Shown here: positions 1-6,057 of the stretch, in pieces
Numbering within the stretch: the first letter of the stretch is position 1
Layout of the letters: each line of letters begins with the position of its first letter
NCBI GenBank assembly: GCA_015488785.1
Contig: WFNC01000103.1
Span: 1-6,969, forward strand
Reading direction: 5' to 3'
DNA: 6,969 bases
From: Flavobacteriales bacterium
GTDB taxonomy: Bacteria; Bacteroidota; Bacteroidia; Flavobacteriales_D; Parvicellaceae
The notes under the pieces: generated by a model
What the model was told of the DNA's origin: nothing
Databases searched by the model: none
The model's input: only the letters and a program-made list of their open reading frames with translations
Program-made: the position numbers and the translations under genes

Positions 1-3
1 TGA

Positions 4-37
4 AGATTCAAGACTGAAAGACGCTAGATTAAAAGAC
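4..37. repeat. Short AGAY-periodic tract at window edge
   Basis: Five AGAY tetramers (AGAT or AGAC) start at 4, 11, 19, 26 and 34, so the spacing alternates 7, 8, 7, 8. Bases 11-25 and 26-40 also align as an imperfect 15-base repeat (about 11 of 15 identical by eye). The tract looks like degenerate intergenic mini-repeat DNA. An open frame from base 2 to a TAA at 77-79 reads through it, with the peptide pattern RLKD-ARLKD, so it could instead be the last 25 codons of an upstream gene. I do not recognise that peptide. The remainder up to 126 holds an A10 run (85-94) and no convincing promoter. Confidence 0.4.
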
Positions 38-126
38 TGTATGCTTTTAATATGCGGAAACTTTTATAACTTCGTGTAAATTTCAAAAAAAAAAGCAACA
101 TATTAAAACCTCAAAACTTTAGCTCC

Positions 127-1011
127 ATGAATTTAGAAAAGGGAAACAAAATAGCCATTATTTCAACTGCTCGAAAAGTAAGTCTTGAAGAATTAGAATA
201 TGCAAAAACTGTTTTAGAAAGCTGGGAATTAAAACCAATTGAAGCTCCAAATTTGAGAGCAGAATATCATCAGTTTTGTGGAACAGATAAACAAAGAACG
301 CAAGATTTGCAATGGGCATTGGACGACGAAGAAATAAAAGCCATCATTTGTTTTAGAGGAGGCTATGGAACTGTTCGTATTTTAGACAATATAAACTTAG
401 AAAACTTCACCAAAAAACCAAAATGGATTGTAGGGTATAGCGATGTTACAGCTTTACATAATTTCATTAACGCCAAAACACAAACTCCTACTTTGCATGC
501 GACAATGCCTGTCAACTTTAAAGAGAACACTAAAGAAGCATTATCTTCACTAAAAAATGCTCTATTTGGAAAACCTTATCAAATAAAAACAACATACCAC
601 TCCAAAAATAAGCTAGGAACAGTAAAAGGAAAAATAGTTGGAGGAAACCTCTCGATGCTTTACAGTCTATCGGGAACAAAGTTTGACATCGACACAAATG
701 GTAAAATTCTATTTATAGAAGACTTAGATGAATACCTTTATCACATCGACCGCATGATGTGGAATTTAAAACTATCGGGGAAACTAGAAAACCTTAAAGC
801 ATTAATTGTAGGAGGAATGACAAGCATGCACGACAATACAATTCCTTTTGGCAAGAATGCTTTAGAGATAATTTTAGAAGCAACAAAAGACTACAATTAT
901 CCTATATGTTTCGATTTTCCGGCAGGACATTTAGACGATAATCAAGCTTTAATTTTGAATAGAGAATGCAAGTTGGTTATAGGTAAAGAAGGTACTACAA
1001 TTAATTTCTAA
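127..1011 (+). CDS. ldcA: LD-carboxypeptidase (peptidase family S66)
   Basis: This 294-residue protein matches the muramoyl-tetrapeptide LD-carboxypeptidase family, which removes the terminal D-alanine from tetrapeptides of cell-wall turnover products so they can be recycled; these enzymes are normally cytoplasmic. Visible family landmarks, in order, are CFRGGYG (75-81), the nucleophile elbow GYSD with Ser105, GGNLS (172-176), FIEDLDE (197-202) with the likely catalytic Glu198, and FPAGH with the likely catalytic His268. This gives a complete Ser-Glu-His set in the expected order, and the length is typical for the family. No signal peptide is seen, which fits a cytosolic enzyme. The N-terminal segment reads IISTARKV where many relatives have an 'SPA' motif. 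The start is the first ATG of the frame, and no Shine-Dalgarno precedes it. The gene stands alone and its stop overlaps that of the convergent gene. The family is confident; exact substrate preference cannot be read from sequence. Confidence 0.9.
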   Translation: MNLEKGNKIAIISTARKVSLEELEYAKTVLESWELKPIEAPNLRAEYHQFCGTDKQRTQDLQWALDDEEIKAIICFRGGYGTVRILDNINLENFTKKPKWIVGYSDVTALHNFINAKTQTPTLHATMPVNFKENTKEALSSLKNALFGKPYQIKTTYHSKNKLGTVKGKIVGGNLSMLYSLSGTKFDIDTNGKILFIEDLDEYLYHIDRMMWNLKLSGKLENLKALIVGGMTSMHDNTIPFGKNALEIILEATKDYNYPICFDFPAGHLDDNQALILNRECKLVIGKEGTTINF

Positions 1012-2669
1012 TGAACAACTTTTAAGACATCTCCTGTTCTATAAAAAGCTCCTATTGTTAATCCACCTGCAAGTGCTGCAGCATTGTTACTATATTCAAC
1101 AATACCAACCACTTGCAGTTTAGAAGTTGGCGTTGTTGTTCCTATTCCTACATTTCCGCTTGACAGAAAAACGACATCAGGATTAGCATTATCTGTTGAT
1201 TGACCTACCTGAAAATACAAATCTTCATTTGCATGAGTTTTAATAAAACTATATCCATTAGACAAAGAATGGTTTTGCCCTAACCAAAGTGCAGAACCAG
1301 ATGCATTTTCTATTTTTAATTGAGCTACATCTCCTGTAACCATAGCTTTGTCTAAATGCATTAAACTGTTTGGCGTTGTTGTTCCTATTCCTACGTTTCC
1401 ATTATTGTCAATGACCATTCTAGTCTGTGGAGTTCCACCACCGCCTGTTCCAAAGCCTAATCCAGAACTAGCAGAAACTCCGTCTATACCAAAATCGATA
1501 AACCCTTGTGCAGTAATATCTACACGCCTTTGCAATCGTCCATTCGTACCAAACCAATTATTTCCAGCAGTATGTCTTCTGTTTTTAAAATCGAGGAAAA
1601 GAAAATTCGATCCAGTTGGAGATGTTTGAAACGTAAAAAGTCCTTGCTCGTCATTAACATTATCTCCTATATTATTAGACACAACATGAAGCTTACTTGT
1701 AGGATTTGTGAGTCCAACCCCTACATTACCTCCAAAACATGAATTCCCACTTTCTACCCATAAAGCCATATTGTCCGTTACTGTAACATTAGCTCCAAGG
1801 ATTGGCGCATTGTCAACCTTAAAGGTTGCCACTTGATTTAAAGCGGTTGGTGCAGTAGCAGTAAATGTGGCTCCCACAAAATGATCTAAGTAAACTTCAG
1901 TATTACTTCCTGTAATATCAACCACATCACCATTAGAATTCCCTGAAATAATTCTGACATTCCCACTCGAACTAACTACAGGAGTAACAATATGAAGCTT
2001 ACTTGTAGGATTTGTGAGTCCAACTCCTACATTACCAACTACATCAATTCTCACTCTTTCAATAGGGCTAGCGTCTGCGTCTGCCTTAGTCGAAAAATAT
2101 AATCCTCCGCTTGTATTGTTGTACGAAACCCCTCCAATTCTTGAATAATCATTTGTAACAAGCTGCCCAAATTGAAGCCAGAGTCCTTCGCTACTCCCTG
2201 AACCTTCATCAATCAGACGAATTCCTTCTTGGATTGAACTAATATTGGTTGGAGAAATTTCTAACGGAGCGTTAGGAGAAGTTGTTCCTAATCCGACATT
2301 ACCATTTGTGAAAATAGCATCATTAATATCATTAGGAGTATTTGTTGTTCCTACTTCGTACCAATCTTCGTCTGCATTTGAATCTGAATCTTTTAAATTC
2401 ACCCATTTTGAGCCATTCCAAAAATAATAACCAACTCCAGAAGTTGCATTTGTATTATAAACCAATAAAGAAGTTACAGGAGAAGAGACAGGTACGTCGG
2501 TATTTAAATCAATAATATTTACTCTTGGGACTAATAATCCTTTATTCGTTGCCGAAACATCAAGCATTGCAGAGGTCGAAGGAACCGCTCCTGTACTGTT
2601 TATTCCTACTGTTTGAGCAATAAGAAAAGTAGCGGAAAATAAAATAGATAATAATAAAATAACTTTCAT
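1008..2669 (-). CDS. Exported GNVGIGTTxP-repeat protein, function unknown
   Basis: A 553-residue protein with a clear signal peptide (Lys2, hydrophobic core 3-17, probable cleavage A18|Q19). The mature N-terminus, VGINSTGAVPSTSAMLDV then KGLLVPR, and the YYFWNGSKWVNL segment (81-92) are the usual opening of a widespread Bacteroidota family of tail-fibre-like surface proteins. Five copies of N/S/V/G-GNVG(I/L/V)G-T/L-T/N-x-P-x-x-x-(L/M)-x-(I/V/L) follow, with GNVG at residues 123, 212, 314, 424 and 505 (spacing 89, 102, 110, 81). Between them lie variable beta-rich, Asn/Gly/Thr-rich blocks. The end, GGLTIGAFYRTGDVLKVVH, looks like a family tail rather than a truncation. I see no S74 chaperone domain, no type IX sorting domain and no anchor. 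The start is an ATG with an A/T-rich leader. A role as a fibrous surface or secreted protein is inference; the ligand and function are unknown. Confidence 0.85.
   Translation of the reverse strand: MKVILLLSILFSATFLIAQTVGINSTGAVPSTSAMLDVSATNKGLLVPRVNIIDLNTDVPVSSPVTSLLVYNTNATSGVGYYFWNGSKWVNLKDSDSNADEDWYEVGTTNTPNDINDAIFTNGNVGLGTTSPNAPLEISPTNISSIQEGIRLIDEGSGSSEGLWLQFGQLVTNDYSRIGGVSYNNTSGGLYFSTKADADASPIERVRIDVVGNVGVGLTNPTSKLHIVTPVVSSSGNVRIISGNSNGDVVDITGSNTEVYLDHFVGATFTATAPTALNQVATFKVDNAPILGANVTVTDNMALWVESGNSCFGGNVGVGLTNPTSKLHVVSNNIGDNVNDEQGLFTFQTSPTGSNFLFLDFKNRRHTAGNNWFGTNGRLQRRVDITAQGFIDFGIDGVSASSGLGFGTGGGGTPQTRMVIDNNGNVGIGTTTPNSLMHLDKAMVTGDVAQLKIENASGSALWLGQNHSLSNGYSFIKTHANEDLYFQVGQSTDNANPDVVFLSSGNVGIGTTTPTSKLQVVGIVEYSNNAAALAGGLTIGAFYRTGDVLKVVH
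1127..1400 (-). repeat. 31-bp near-identical repeat pair in the surface-protein gene
   Basis: Bases 1127-1157 and 1370-1400 are identical except one position (A versus G), 243 bases (81 codons) apart. They encode the last two copies of the GNVGIGTTTP motif. The stretch between them is unrelated, so this is a pair of spaced motif copies, not a tandem array. Confidence 0.85.
1681..2036 (-). repeat. 50-bp near-identical repeat pair in the surface-protein gene
   Basis: Bases 1681-1730 and 1987-2036 match at 48 of 50 positions, 306 bases (102 codons) apart. They encode the second and third repeat copies (NVGVGLTNPTSKLH followed by I or V). The identity extends to third codon positions, pointing to recent duplication or gene conversion rather than protein-level constraint alone. 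Confidence 0.85.
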
Positions 2670-2705
2670 AAGTTAAATATATAAACTTCTTTAAGAACAA
2701 AATAA

Positions 2706-2713
2706 TATATTTG
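2706..2713 (+). promoter_or_regulatory. Putative -7 box for the heme A synthase gene
   Basis: TATATTTG matches the Bacteroidota -7 consensus TAnnTTTG exactly. It lies 20 bases before the ATG at 2734, giving a leader of roughly 13-16 bases. No good TTG/TTTG -33 element sits at the expected distance, so the call rests on one box. The 64-bp region must also carry the promoter of the reverse-strand gene; the best box I see for it (TTATTTTG, complement of 2698-2705) has one mismatch. Confidence 0.4.
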
Positions 2714-2733
2714 TAAAAAACTTACAGATTAAA

Positions 2734-3711
2734 ATGATGTTATCACAACACAAACCCGTCGTAAAATGGCTGTATATCGGTTATATCTTAATTTTTGCAA
2801 TGGTCATAATTGGAGGAATAACGAGACTAACAGGTTCTGGTCTTTCTATGGCGGACTGGAAACCAATAATGGGAGCTATTCCACCTTTAAATGAAACTGA
2901 TTGGCTTGCTAAATTCGAATTATACAAAGCAACTCCAGAGTTTAAAATAGTAAATAAACATTTCGCACTTAGTGACTTCAAATCCATATTTTGGTGGGAA
3001 TTTATTCACCGAGATTTGGGACGTTTGATTGGTTTAATTTTTATTATTCCATTTCTTATTTTTTGGAAACAAGGTCGTTTTGACAAAACGACGTTAAAAA
3101 AGATGCTTATCATCTTAGTCTTAGGAGCGTTTCAAGGTCTTCTTGGTTGGTATATGGTTTACAGCGGACTACAAGACAAACCACATGTTAGTCATTTTAG
3201 ACTTGCAGCACATTTTTCGACCGCATTAATTGCAATGTTATATATTTATTGGGTTGCATTGACACTCACATTCCCAAAAAAGACCCCAAATAAAAAACTT
3301 AAGAAAGAAATAATAATACTGGCTTCATTAATTACGCTACAAATAATATACGGAGCCTTTACAGCTGGTTTAAAAGCCGGATATGGGAACTTTTTATTCT
3401 TAGAAATCTTTAACATCCCTGTTCTCCATGATGTTTTTAACAACGGTACAACTGTTCTTTTTATTCATCGCTATTTAGCTTTTAGCATATTTAGTTTTGC
3501 TATTTATATTTACTTAACCAATTACAAAAACCACCTTCTTTTGTTCCATCAGAAAAAAGGATTGATCACAATTCTAGCTTTAATAACGGTACAAATTTCT
3601 TTAGGTATTTCAACTTTAATATACAGCGTCCCTTTAAGTTTAGGAATACTTCATCAAACTACAGCTGTATTAACGATAACAGCATGCATTTATTTAATAA
3701 GAAGAAGTTAA
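2734..3711 (+). CDS. ctaA: Heme A synthase, COX15/CtaA family
   Basis: A 325-residue integral membrane protein that oxidises the C8 methyl of heme O to the formyl group of heme A, the cofactor of aa3-type cytochrome oxidases. About eight hydrophobic segments are visible (near 12-30, 98-112, 124-143, 157-180, 193-211, 241-262, 275-293, 301-322). Diagnostic motifs are GGITRLTGSGLSMADWKPI (27-45), EFIHRDLGR (89-97) with Glu89 and His92, LGWYMVYSGL (137-146), RLAAH with His160, FIHR with His245, and HQTTA with His307. The four heme-ligand histidines of the family are therefore all present. The long loop carrying PPLN and YKATPEF is typical of the COX15-like (type 2) branch. The loop after AGLKAGYG (211-218) lacks the usual TFPxM/TWPxM motif. 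The start could also be the second Met (2737). No heme O synthase or oxidase gene is in the window. Confidence 0.93.
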   Translation: MMLSQHKPVVKWLYIGYILIFAMVIIGGITRLTGSGLSMADWKPIMGAIPPLNETDWLAKFELYKATPEFKIVNKHFALSDFKSIFWWEFIHRDLGRLIGLIFIIPFLIFWKQGRFDKTTLKKMLIILVLGAFQGLLGWYMVYSGLQDKPHVSHFRLAAHFSTALIAMLYIYWVALTLTFPKKTPNKKLKKEIIILASLITLQIIYGAFTAGLKAGYGNFLFLEIFNIPVLHDVFNNGTTVLFIHRYLAFSIFSFAIYIYLTNYKNHLLLFHQKKGLITILALITVQISLGISTLIYSVPLSLGILHQTTAVLTITACIYLIRRS

Positions 3712-3742
3712 CGAACTTTTGTTTAAACTAAGGAATGATTTA

Positions 3743-3774
3743 TTGTAATAATCTAAAAACTATTTGTAACTTTG
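3743..3774 (+). promoter_or_regulatory. Putative Bacteroidota promoter for coiled-coil gene and zapA
   Basis: TTG at 3743-3745 and TAACTTTG at 3767-3774 are separated by 21 bases, matching the Bacteroidota layout of a TTG-type -33 box and a TAnnTTTG -7 box. Transcription would start near 3780, giving a leader of about 50 bases that ends with a T8 run (3819-3826) just before the ATG at 3831. This is the best-formed promoter in the window. It would drive the coiled-coil gene and zapA together. Confidence 0.6.
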
Positions 3775-3830
3775 TTTGAAACCTTATTTAATCGTTATTT
3801 TAATTAGTAGCGACATTATTTTTTTTATCA

Positions 3831-4121
3831 ATGGAGCAAGAAAAAAGTGCTATTGTCAGCTTAAAACAAGGAGTACATCAATTAATGAATAGATGTACTG
3901 AATTGGAGATTCAAAAAAAAGAAATTTTGAGTCAGTTTACGGCAATGGAAGCGCTTATAATTTCTAAGAACACTGAAATTGATGAATTAAATGATAAATA
4001 TAAAGTTTTGAAAATGGCGAAATCTTTAGAAGGATCATCAAATGAAAATAAAGATGTAAAACTAAAGATTAACGAAATGGTAAGAGAAATAGATAAGTGC
4101 ATTGCACTATTGAATAAATAA
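3831..4121 (+). CDS. Small coiled-coil protein preceding zapA
   Basis: A 96-residue, soluble, charged protein with no signal peptide or membrane segment. Residues about 5-65 are heptad-like and rich in Glu, Lys, Leu and Ile, consistent with a long coiled coil. A flexible patch, SLEGSSNENKD (64-74), separates this from a second helix ending in KLKINEMVREIDKCIALLNK (77-96). From family memory, small coiled-coil proteins with this C-terminal signature recur directly upstream of zapA in Bacteroidota and are usually annotated as hypothetical. The stop lies nine bases before the zapA start, and both probably share the promoter at 3743-3774. The size, coiled coil and position suggest a division-ring partner of ZapA, analogous to ZapB of Gammaproteobacteria, but no homology to ZapB is visible to me and the role is inference. 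Confidence 0.8.
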   Translation: MEQEKSAIVSLKQGVHQLMNRCTELEIQKKEILSQFTAMEALIISKNTEIDELNDKYKVLKMAKSLEGSSNENKDVKLKINEMVREIDKCIALLNK

Positions 4122-4130
4122 CATTTAGAC

Positions 4131-4415
4131 ATGAGTACGCTTTCGATAAACGTAAATATTGCAGGAAGATCTTATCCGCTTACGATAGAGCGAGAGGAAG
4201 AAGAGGCGATACGAAAAGCTGCTGATGCTATAAACAAAAACATAAAAGACTTACAATCTAATTACGCAGTAAGAGACATGCAGGATTTACTTGCAATGAC
4301 TTCTTTACAATTCACAACTGATTTACAGAAAAAATCAAAATCGGTAGAACACGAAAAAAATGAATTGGAAATTGCTGAATTAGATAAAAAAGTGAAATTG
4401 TTTTTGAATCAATAA
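4131..4415 (+). CDS. zapA: Cell division protein ZapA
   Basis: A 94-residue protein of the ZapA family, which binds FtsZ filaments and bundles or aligns them in the cytokinetic ring. The N-terminal strand-rich part, INVNIAGRSYPLTIEREEEE (6-25), is the typical ZapA head with the 'I-x-G-x-x-Y-x-L' pattern. The EEEAIRKAADAINKNIKDL helix (23-41) and the DLLAMTSLQF segment (52-61) are also family-like. The C-terminal 30 residues form a charged helix expected to pair as a coiled coil in the dimer or tetramer. Length is normal for the family (about 90-110). The gene sits nine bases after the coiled-coil gene and is followed by 92 bases before rny. No Shine-Dalgarno precedes the ATG. Confidence 0.88.
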   Translation: MSTLSINVNIAGRSYPLTIEREEEEAIRKAADAINKNIKDLQSNYAVRDMQDLLAMTSLQFTTDLQKKSKSVEHEKNELEIAELDKKVKLFLNQ

Positions 4416-4450
4416 ACTATTGCTTTTATTTTTCTAGCTTTTTTAATTAC

Positions 4451-4474
4451 AAAGTAACTTAGGTTAGTTATTTT
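4451..4474 (+). terminator. Weak A/T-rich hairpin after zapA
   Basis: AAAGTAACT (4451-4459) can pair with AGTTATTTT (4466-4474) over nine pairs, one of them G-U, around a six-base loop. The 3' arm ends in four T residues. The stem is nearly all A/T and would be weak, so it may be a leaky terminator or chance. It overlaps the region where a -33 box for rny would lie. Confidence 0.25.
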
Positions 4475-4493
4475 AAAGAAAAAATTAAATTTG
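4464..4493 (+). promoter_or_regulatory. Putative promoter for rny
   Basis: TAAATTTG at 4486-4493 is an exact TAnnTTTG -7 box, 14 bases before the ATG at 4508. A poor -33 candidate (TTAG, 4464-4467) lies 18 bases upstream. Transcription would start close to 4500, giving a very short A/T-only leader. Read-through from the zapA transcript is also possible. Confidence 0.4.
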
Positions 4494-4507
4494 TATAAAA
4501 ATAAAAA

Positions 4508-6049
4508 ATGGGAATTACAGGTATTATTATTGGAATAATCATCGGTTTAATCGCGGGTGTAGGAATTGCATATATGCTTCTAAATAAAGGAGCCGCTGCA
4601 AAAAAAGATTTACTAATAAAAGAAGCGAGATTAGAAGCAGAAACATTAAAAAAAGAAAAAATACTTCAAGCAAAAGAAAAATTCATTGCGCTTAAATCAG
4701 AACATGATAAGACGATTAATGCTCGTAATCGAAAGCAAAATGAAAAAGAAAATAAGTTTAATCAAAAAGACAAAACATTAAACAAAAGACTAGAAGAATC
4801 TAAGCGAAAAGAGAAAGAAACAGCTCGAATCAAAGAATTATTAACTCGCCAAGTAGAGATTTTTGAAAAGAAACAAGAAGAGGTTGAAAAAATTCACTTA
4901 AAACAAGTCAAAGAATTAGAAAAACTAAGTGGATACACAATAGATGAAGCTAAAGCGCAACTCGTTCAAGCTTTAAAAGATGAAGCTCGAACAGATGCAA
5001 TGGCTTACATTCAAGAAATTCAAGAAGAAGCAAAATTAAACGCAAGTAAAGAAGCTAAGAAAATTGTAATACAATCTATACAAAGAGTTGCAACAGAAAA
5101 AGCTGTCGAAAATTCGGTATCTGTTTTTAGTATCGATAGCGATGAAATGAAAGGTCGTATAATCGGTAGAGAAGGTCGAAACATTAGAGCAATTGAAGCT
5201 GCTACTGGAGTTGAAATTGTTGTAGATGATACACCTGGTGCTATAATGTTATCTTGTTTTGATCCAATTAGGAGAGAAATCGCTAGATTGTCTTTACATC
5301 AATTAGTTGCAGACGGAAGAATCCATCCTGCAAGAGTAGAGGAAGTTGTGGCTAAAACAAAAAAATCATTGACTGAAGAGATTATAGAAACAGGAAAAAG
5401 AACCTGTATCGATTTAGGAATTCATGGTTTACATCCAGAGTTAATTAAAATGGTGGGAAGAATGAAATATCGTTCATCTTATGGTCAAAACCTGCTACAA
5501 CACTCGAGAGAAGTTGCCAATCTTTGTGCTACAATGGCATCAGAATTAGGTCTAAATGCTAAAGTCGCTAAAAGAGCAGGATTGTTACATGATATTGGGA
5601 AAGTTCCAGAAAACGAACCAGAATTGCCACACGCAATTTTAGGAATGAAATTAGCAGAAAAATATGGTGAAAAACCAGATATTTGTAATGCAATTGGAGC
5701 TCACCACGACGAGATAGAGATGACAACATTAATCTCTCCTATTGTTCAGATTAGTGATTCAATTTCTGGAGCAAGACCTGGAGCAAGAAGAGAAGTTGTA
5801 GAGTCTTACATACAAAGAATAAAAGATTTAGAAAACGTTGCATTAACAAAAGATGGGGTAACGAAAGCTTACGCAATACAAGCAGGAAGAGAATTAAGAG
5901 TTTTAGTAGAAAGTGAAAAAGTTTCGGATAAACGCGCCGATGAATTGTCTTTTGAGATTTCTCATCAGATACAAACAGAAATGACTTACCCAGGTCAAGT
6001 AAAAGTAACTGTAATTAGAGAAAAAAGAGCCGTAGCATACGCTAAATAA
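4508..6049 (+). CDS. rny: Ribonuclease Y
   Basis: A 513-residue membrane-anchored endoribonuclease that starts bulk mRNA decay in many bacteria. The domain order is complete: an N-terminal membrane helix (about 3-25, Gly/Ile-rich), a long Lys/Glu coiled coil (about 32-140), a KH RNA-binding domain with GRIIGREGRNIRAIE (216-230), the FDPIRREIAR segment (251-260), and an HD phosphohydrolase domain with His332 (LLQHS), the HD pair His361-Asp362 in LLHDIGK, the AHHDE cluster (398-402) and Asp417. These are the expected metal ligands, so the enzyme should be active. Length is normal (about 510-525). The start gives a proper membrane anchor immediately after the ATG. It follows the zapA block, and the next gene begins eight bases after its stop, so the two may be co-transcribed. 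Confidence 0.96.
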   Translation: MGITGIIIGIIIGLIAGVGIAYMLLNKGAAAKKDLLIKEARLEAETLKKEKILQAKEKFIALKSEHDKTINARNRKQNEKENKFNQKDKTLNKRLEESKRKEKETARIKELLTRQVEIFEKKQEEVEKIHLKQVKELEKLSGYTIDEAKAQLVQALKDEARTDAMAYIQEIQEEAKLNASKEAKKIVIQSIQRVATEKAVENSVSVFSIDSDEMKGRIIGREGRNIRAIEAATGVEIVVDDTPGAIMLSCFDPIRREIARLSLHQLVADGRIHPARVEEVVAKTKKSLTEEIIETGKRTCIDLGIHGLHPELIKMVGRMKYRSSYGQNLLQHSREVANLCATMASELGLNAKVAKRAGLLHDIGKVPENEPELPHAILGMKLAEKYGEKPDICNAIGAHHDEIEMTTLISPIVQISDSISGARPGARREVVESYIQRIKDLENVALTKDGVTKAYAIQAGRELRVLVESEKVSDKRADELSFEISHQIQTEMTYPGQVKVTVIREKRAVAYAK

Positions 6050-6057
6050 ATAGAAAA

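Noticed and set aside
2..79. Possible C-terminal end of an upstream gene (25 codons then TAA)
   Set aside because: The peptide is unrecognised, the frame is short and the DNA is repetitive; it cannot be separated from non-coding repeat DNA without upstream sequence.
67..84. -7-like boxes (TAACTTCG, TAAATTTC) upstream of the LD-carboxypeptidase gene
   Set aside because: Each has one mismatch to TAnnTTTG and no -33 element at the right distance; in such AT-rich DNA this is expected by chance.
1008..1130. S74 endosialidase-type chaperone or type IX sorting domain at the end of the repeat protein
   Set aside because: The tail after the last repeat is only about 30 residues and shows neither the S74 catalytic pattern nor the beta-rich Lys-containing sorting domain.
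1348..1742. Two overlapping forward open frames of 93 and 78 codons
   Set aside because: Both lie antisense to the repeat-protein gene, their Pro/Val-rich or Ser/Ile-rich sequences mirror its codons, and neither resembles a known family.
2245..2427. Forward open frame of 60 codons
   Set aside because: It is antisense within the repeat-protein gene, with no family signal or plausible promoter.
2781..3443. Two reverse open frames (68 and 65 codons) inside ctaA
   Set aside because: The forward frame is a confident heme A synthase with all key motifs; these are complementary-strand shadows.
3932..4132. Reverse open frame of 66 codons
   Set aside because: It is antisense to the coiled-coil gene, and its Ser/Ile/Phe-rich composition is what a Lys/Glu-rich coiled coil gives on the other strand.
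4416..4507. 6S RNA or another structured RNA after zapA, by analogy with the E. coli zapA-ssrS order
   Set aside because: The gap is only 92 bases, too short for a 6S RNA of about 180 bases, and lacks a GC-containing long hairpin with a central bubble.
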